31,617 bases of DNA from positions 1 through 31,617 of the forward strand of contig DASTQA010000042.1 in NCBI GenBank assembly GCA_035762005.1, in the 5' to 3' direction. The notes under the pieces are model-generated. The model was given only the letters and a program-made list of their open reading frames with translations. It ran no database searches and had not been told where the DNA came from. Shown piece by piece: positions 29,885-31,617 of the stretch. Numbering within the stretch: the first letter of the stretch is position 1; every line of letters begins with the position of its first letter. Source of the DNA: JAIBJN01 sp035762005. GTDB taxonomy: Bacteria; Actinomycetota; Thermoleophilia; Gaiellales; Gaiellaceae. The position numbers and the translations under genes are program-made.

Positions 29885-30685
29885 CTAGTCGACGAGCTTC
29901 CGCGTCATCGCATGGATGGAGATGCGCCACATGACGAGCGCGAAGAGGAGGAGCGCGCCGACGCTGGCGATGTCCGCCCAGCCCTCCCAGCCGAAGGCTG
30001 CGTGGCGGACGAGCTGAACGGTGTGGTAGAGCGGGTTCAGGTTGGCCAGCCACTGGATCCACTCCGGGAACTGGTCGAGCGGGAAGAAGGTTCCGGCCAC
30101 GAGGAAGAGCGGCGTCAGCACGGCGCTCACGACGTAGTTGAAGTTCTCGAACGACTTGGCGAAGCCGGCGATCGAGATGCCGAAGCATGCCCAGCCGAGG
30201 CCGGCCACCCACGCGATCAGGGGAACCGTGAGCATGCCCCACGCCGGGTCGAGACCGAAGACGATGGCAACGAGGAGAGGCACGCAGCCGTAGACGCCGG
30301 CGCGCGTGGCGATCCACAGCGCCTCCGCGGTGACGAGCTCCTCGGTGTCCACGGGCGCGGCGAGGATGGCGTCGTAGGTGCGCTGGAACTGGTACTTCAC
30401 GAACGTCCCGAACATGGCCGGGAAGGCGCTCGAGAAGAGCACGGCCGTGGCGACCGTGCCCGTGCCGACGAACTCGACGTACTCGTAGCCGCCGATCGTG
30501 CTCACGAGCGAGCCGAACCCGAAGCCGAACGCGAGCAGGTAGATCGTCGGCTCGACGGTCGAGGAGAACGTCGCCGAGCGCCAGTAGGAGGAGAAGTTGA
30601 CGACCTCGCGCACGAGGACGCCGGTGAGGGCGGGCCGCTCGAGCCGGCCGAGGCGGCGCGGACGCGACGCGGTGGCGACGGCCAT
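29885..30685 (-). CDS. ABC-2 type exporter permease
   Basis: 266 aa with six predicted spans, including VEPTIYLLAFGFGFGSLVSTIGG, VATAVLFSSAFPAMFGTFVKYQF, GVYGCVPLLVAIVFGL, LTVPLIAWVAGLGWACFGISIAG, VVSAVLTPLFLVAGTFFPLDQFP and the terminal SVGALLLFALVMWRISIHAM. The FFPLDQFPEWIQWLANLNPLYH segment is the signature of ABC-2 permeases of the NodJ/DrrB type, which export drugs, lipids or polysaccharides. Its ATG overlaps the ATPase stop by one base (TGATG), so the two subunits are translated together. Confidence 0.92.
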   Translation of the reverse strand: MAVATASRPRRLGRLERPALTGVLVREVVNFSSYWRSATFSSTVEPTIYLLAFGFGFGSLVSTIGGYEYVEFVGTGTVATAVLFSSAFPAMFGTFVKYQFQRTYDAILAAPVDTEELVTAEALWIATRAGVYGCVPLLVAIVFGLDPAWGMLTVPLIAWVAGLGWACFGISIAGFAKSFENFNYVVSAVLTPLFLVAGTFFPLDQFPEWIQWLANLNPLYHTVQLVRHAAFGWEGWADIASVGALLLFALVMWRISIHAMTRKLVD

Positions 30686-31581
30686 CAGCCGATCTCCTCG
30701 CCGGTGAGGAGGACGAAGACGTCCTCGAGGTTCGCCGGGCGCCGCTCCCCCTCGAGCGGGAAGCCGTCGCCGCCGTCGAGGCCGAGGACCGAAACGCTCG
30801 TGCCGGTGCGACGCGTCCGCCGGCCCGCACCGAGCGCCTGGGCCTCGACCTCGGCCAGGCGCGCCGGCGGACCGTAGACCTCGAGCGCCTCCCGGCCGGC
30901 GTGCTCGGCGACGAGCGCCGTGGGCGGCCCGGCGGCGACCGCCTTGCCGTGCGACATGATCGTCACGGTGTCCGCGAGGCGCTGCGCCTCCTCGATGTAG
31001 TGCGTCGACATGAGGATCGTCGTCCCCTCGCTCCGGAGGGCGTCGACGAGCGCCCAGAGCTCCTGCCGCACCTGCGGGTCGAGGCCCACGGTCGGCTCGT
31101 CGAGGAGGACGAGCCGCGGGCGGTGCACGAGCGCGCGTGCGATCAGCAGGCGGCGGCGCATGCCGCCCGAGAGCTTGTCGACGCGCGAGTCGCGCCGGTC
31201 GACGAGCTTCGCCATCTCGAGCGCCCGCTCGATCGCGCGGCGCCGGTCCGCACGGCCGATCCGGTAGAGGTGGGCGAAGACGAGCAGGTTCTGCTCGACC
31301 GTCAGCGTGACGTCGAGGTTGTCGAGCTGCGGGGCGACGCCGCACTGCGCGCGGGCCGCCTTCGACTCCTCCGGCAGGCGGAAGCCGAGCACCTCGAGCT
31401 CGCCCTCGTCGGCGATCGCCTGCGCCGTGAGGAGCCGCATCGTCGTCGACTTGCCGGCGCCGTTCGGCCCGAGCAGCCCGACGCACGTCCCCTCGGGCAC
31501 GACGAGATCGAGCCCGTCGACCGCCGTGATGGCGCCGTAGCGCTTCACCACCCCGCAGAGACGGATCGCCGGCTCGGCCAT
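30685..31581 (-). CDS. ABC exporter ATP-binding protein (NodI/DrrA type)
   Basis: 298 aa. Walker A GPNGAGKST (38-46), Q-loop in GVAPQLDNLD (81-90), ABC signature LSGGM (137-141), Walker B RLVLLDEP (156-163) and H-loop His194 in MSTHYIEEA. The C-terminal tail (about 230-298) ends NLEDVFVLLTGEEIG, typical of NodI/DrrA exporters, where the ATPase drives a homodimeric ABC-2 permease. It is the first gene of the two-gene operon and runs leftward from near the right edge. CAAGCT lies 6 nt before the ATG (relaxed leaderless pattern). The cargo is unknown. Confidence 0.95.
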   Translation of the reverse strand: MAEPAIRLCGVVKRYGAITAVDGLDLVVPEGTCVGLLGPNGAGKSTTMRLLTAQAIADEGELEVLGFRLPEESKAARAQCGVAPQLDNLDVTLTVEQNLLVFAHLYRIGRADRRRAIERALEMAKLVDRRDSRVDKLSGGMRRRLLIARALVHRPRLVLLDEPTVGLDPQVRQELWALVDALRSEGTTILMSTHYIEEAQRLADTVTIMSHGKAVAAGPPTALVAEHAGREALEVYGPPARLAEVEAQALGAGRRTRRTGTSVSVLGLDGGDGFPLEGERRPANLEDVFVLLTGEEIG

Positions 31582-31617
31582 GCGCTCAGCTTGCCAGGGG
31601 CGGTCGGCTCGGCGCGC

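Noticed and set aside
26596..29934. Plus-strand ORF of 1112 codons
   Set aside because: Antisense shadow of the secreted protein, methyltransferase and TPR-LuxR genes.

Overview
This is chromosomal DNA from a G+C-rich actinobacterium. The best guess is the class Thermoleophilia (Gaiellales/Solirubrobacterales type). The basis is strong GC bias at third codon positions, many GTG/TTG starts, -10 boxes placed for leaderless mRNAs, an F420-dependent luciferase-like enzyme, a ClpS-DUF2017 pair, and several small proteins I associate with that class. This placement is an inference. I see no tRNA, rRNA, CRISPR, insertion sequence or prophage, and no gene-free stretch longer than about 210 bases.

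Layout. 1-586: the 3' end of a subtilisin-inhibitor-like lipoprotein and a doubtful 42-aa ORF. 583-6586: a leftward block with a Gfo/Idh/MocA dehydrogenase and an aldo/keto reductase (overlapping), an M20 peptidase and a short VOC protein (1 nt apart), then two tandem CNNM/CorC (HlyC-type) transporters sharing a leader element. 6703-8707: an AI-2E-family membrane protein converging on a shortened NagA-like deacetylase. 8725-11153: a NarL-type response regulator, its histidine kinase, a 64-aa protein, and a small CxCG protein split by an in-frame UGA. 11150-14381: an FAD oxidoreductase and a two-domain VOC protein, diverging from an F420-type LLM oxidoreductase plus cupin.

14378-17743: a universal stress protein reading in frame with an OLD-family ATPase/nuclease, an MhqO-like ring-cleaving dioxygenase, and 3-methyladenine glycosylase I. 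17791-20692: a glycosyltransferase with a C-terminal Rossmann-like domain, a membrane-anchored Cys/His-rich protein with an apparent frameshift, and a secreted protein. The last diverges from a PadR regulator over a palindromic operator. 21356-24258: a CatE-like dioxygenase, a secreted beta-helix-like protein, a tiny secreted-peptide gene between two strong hairpins, ClpS and DUF2017. 24255-31581: two DUF2269-like membrane proteins, a cupin, an L,D-transpeptidase lipoprotein, a secreted protein, a methyltransferase with a TPR-LuxR regulator upstream, and an ABC-2 exporter.

Most of this is ordinary actinobacterial housekeeping, redox and aromatic-metabolism content. I do not see one large new multi-gene system. 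The notable signals are architectural: (i) -10 boxes exactly 6 nt before many start codons; (ii) five of seven convergent gene pairs sharing stop codons through CTAG; (iii) identical 6-7-6 hairpins enclosing the ribosome binding site of both CNNM/CorC genes; (iv) an in-frame OLD nuclease-UspA fusion; (v) a small zinc-knuckle-like gene that continues in the +1 frame after GGG-UGA-C; (vi) a secreted mini-gene boxed by terminators; (vii) an AT-rich palindrome between padR and a secreted-protein gene.
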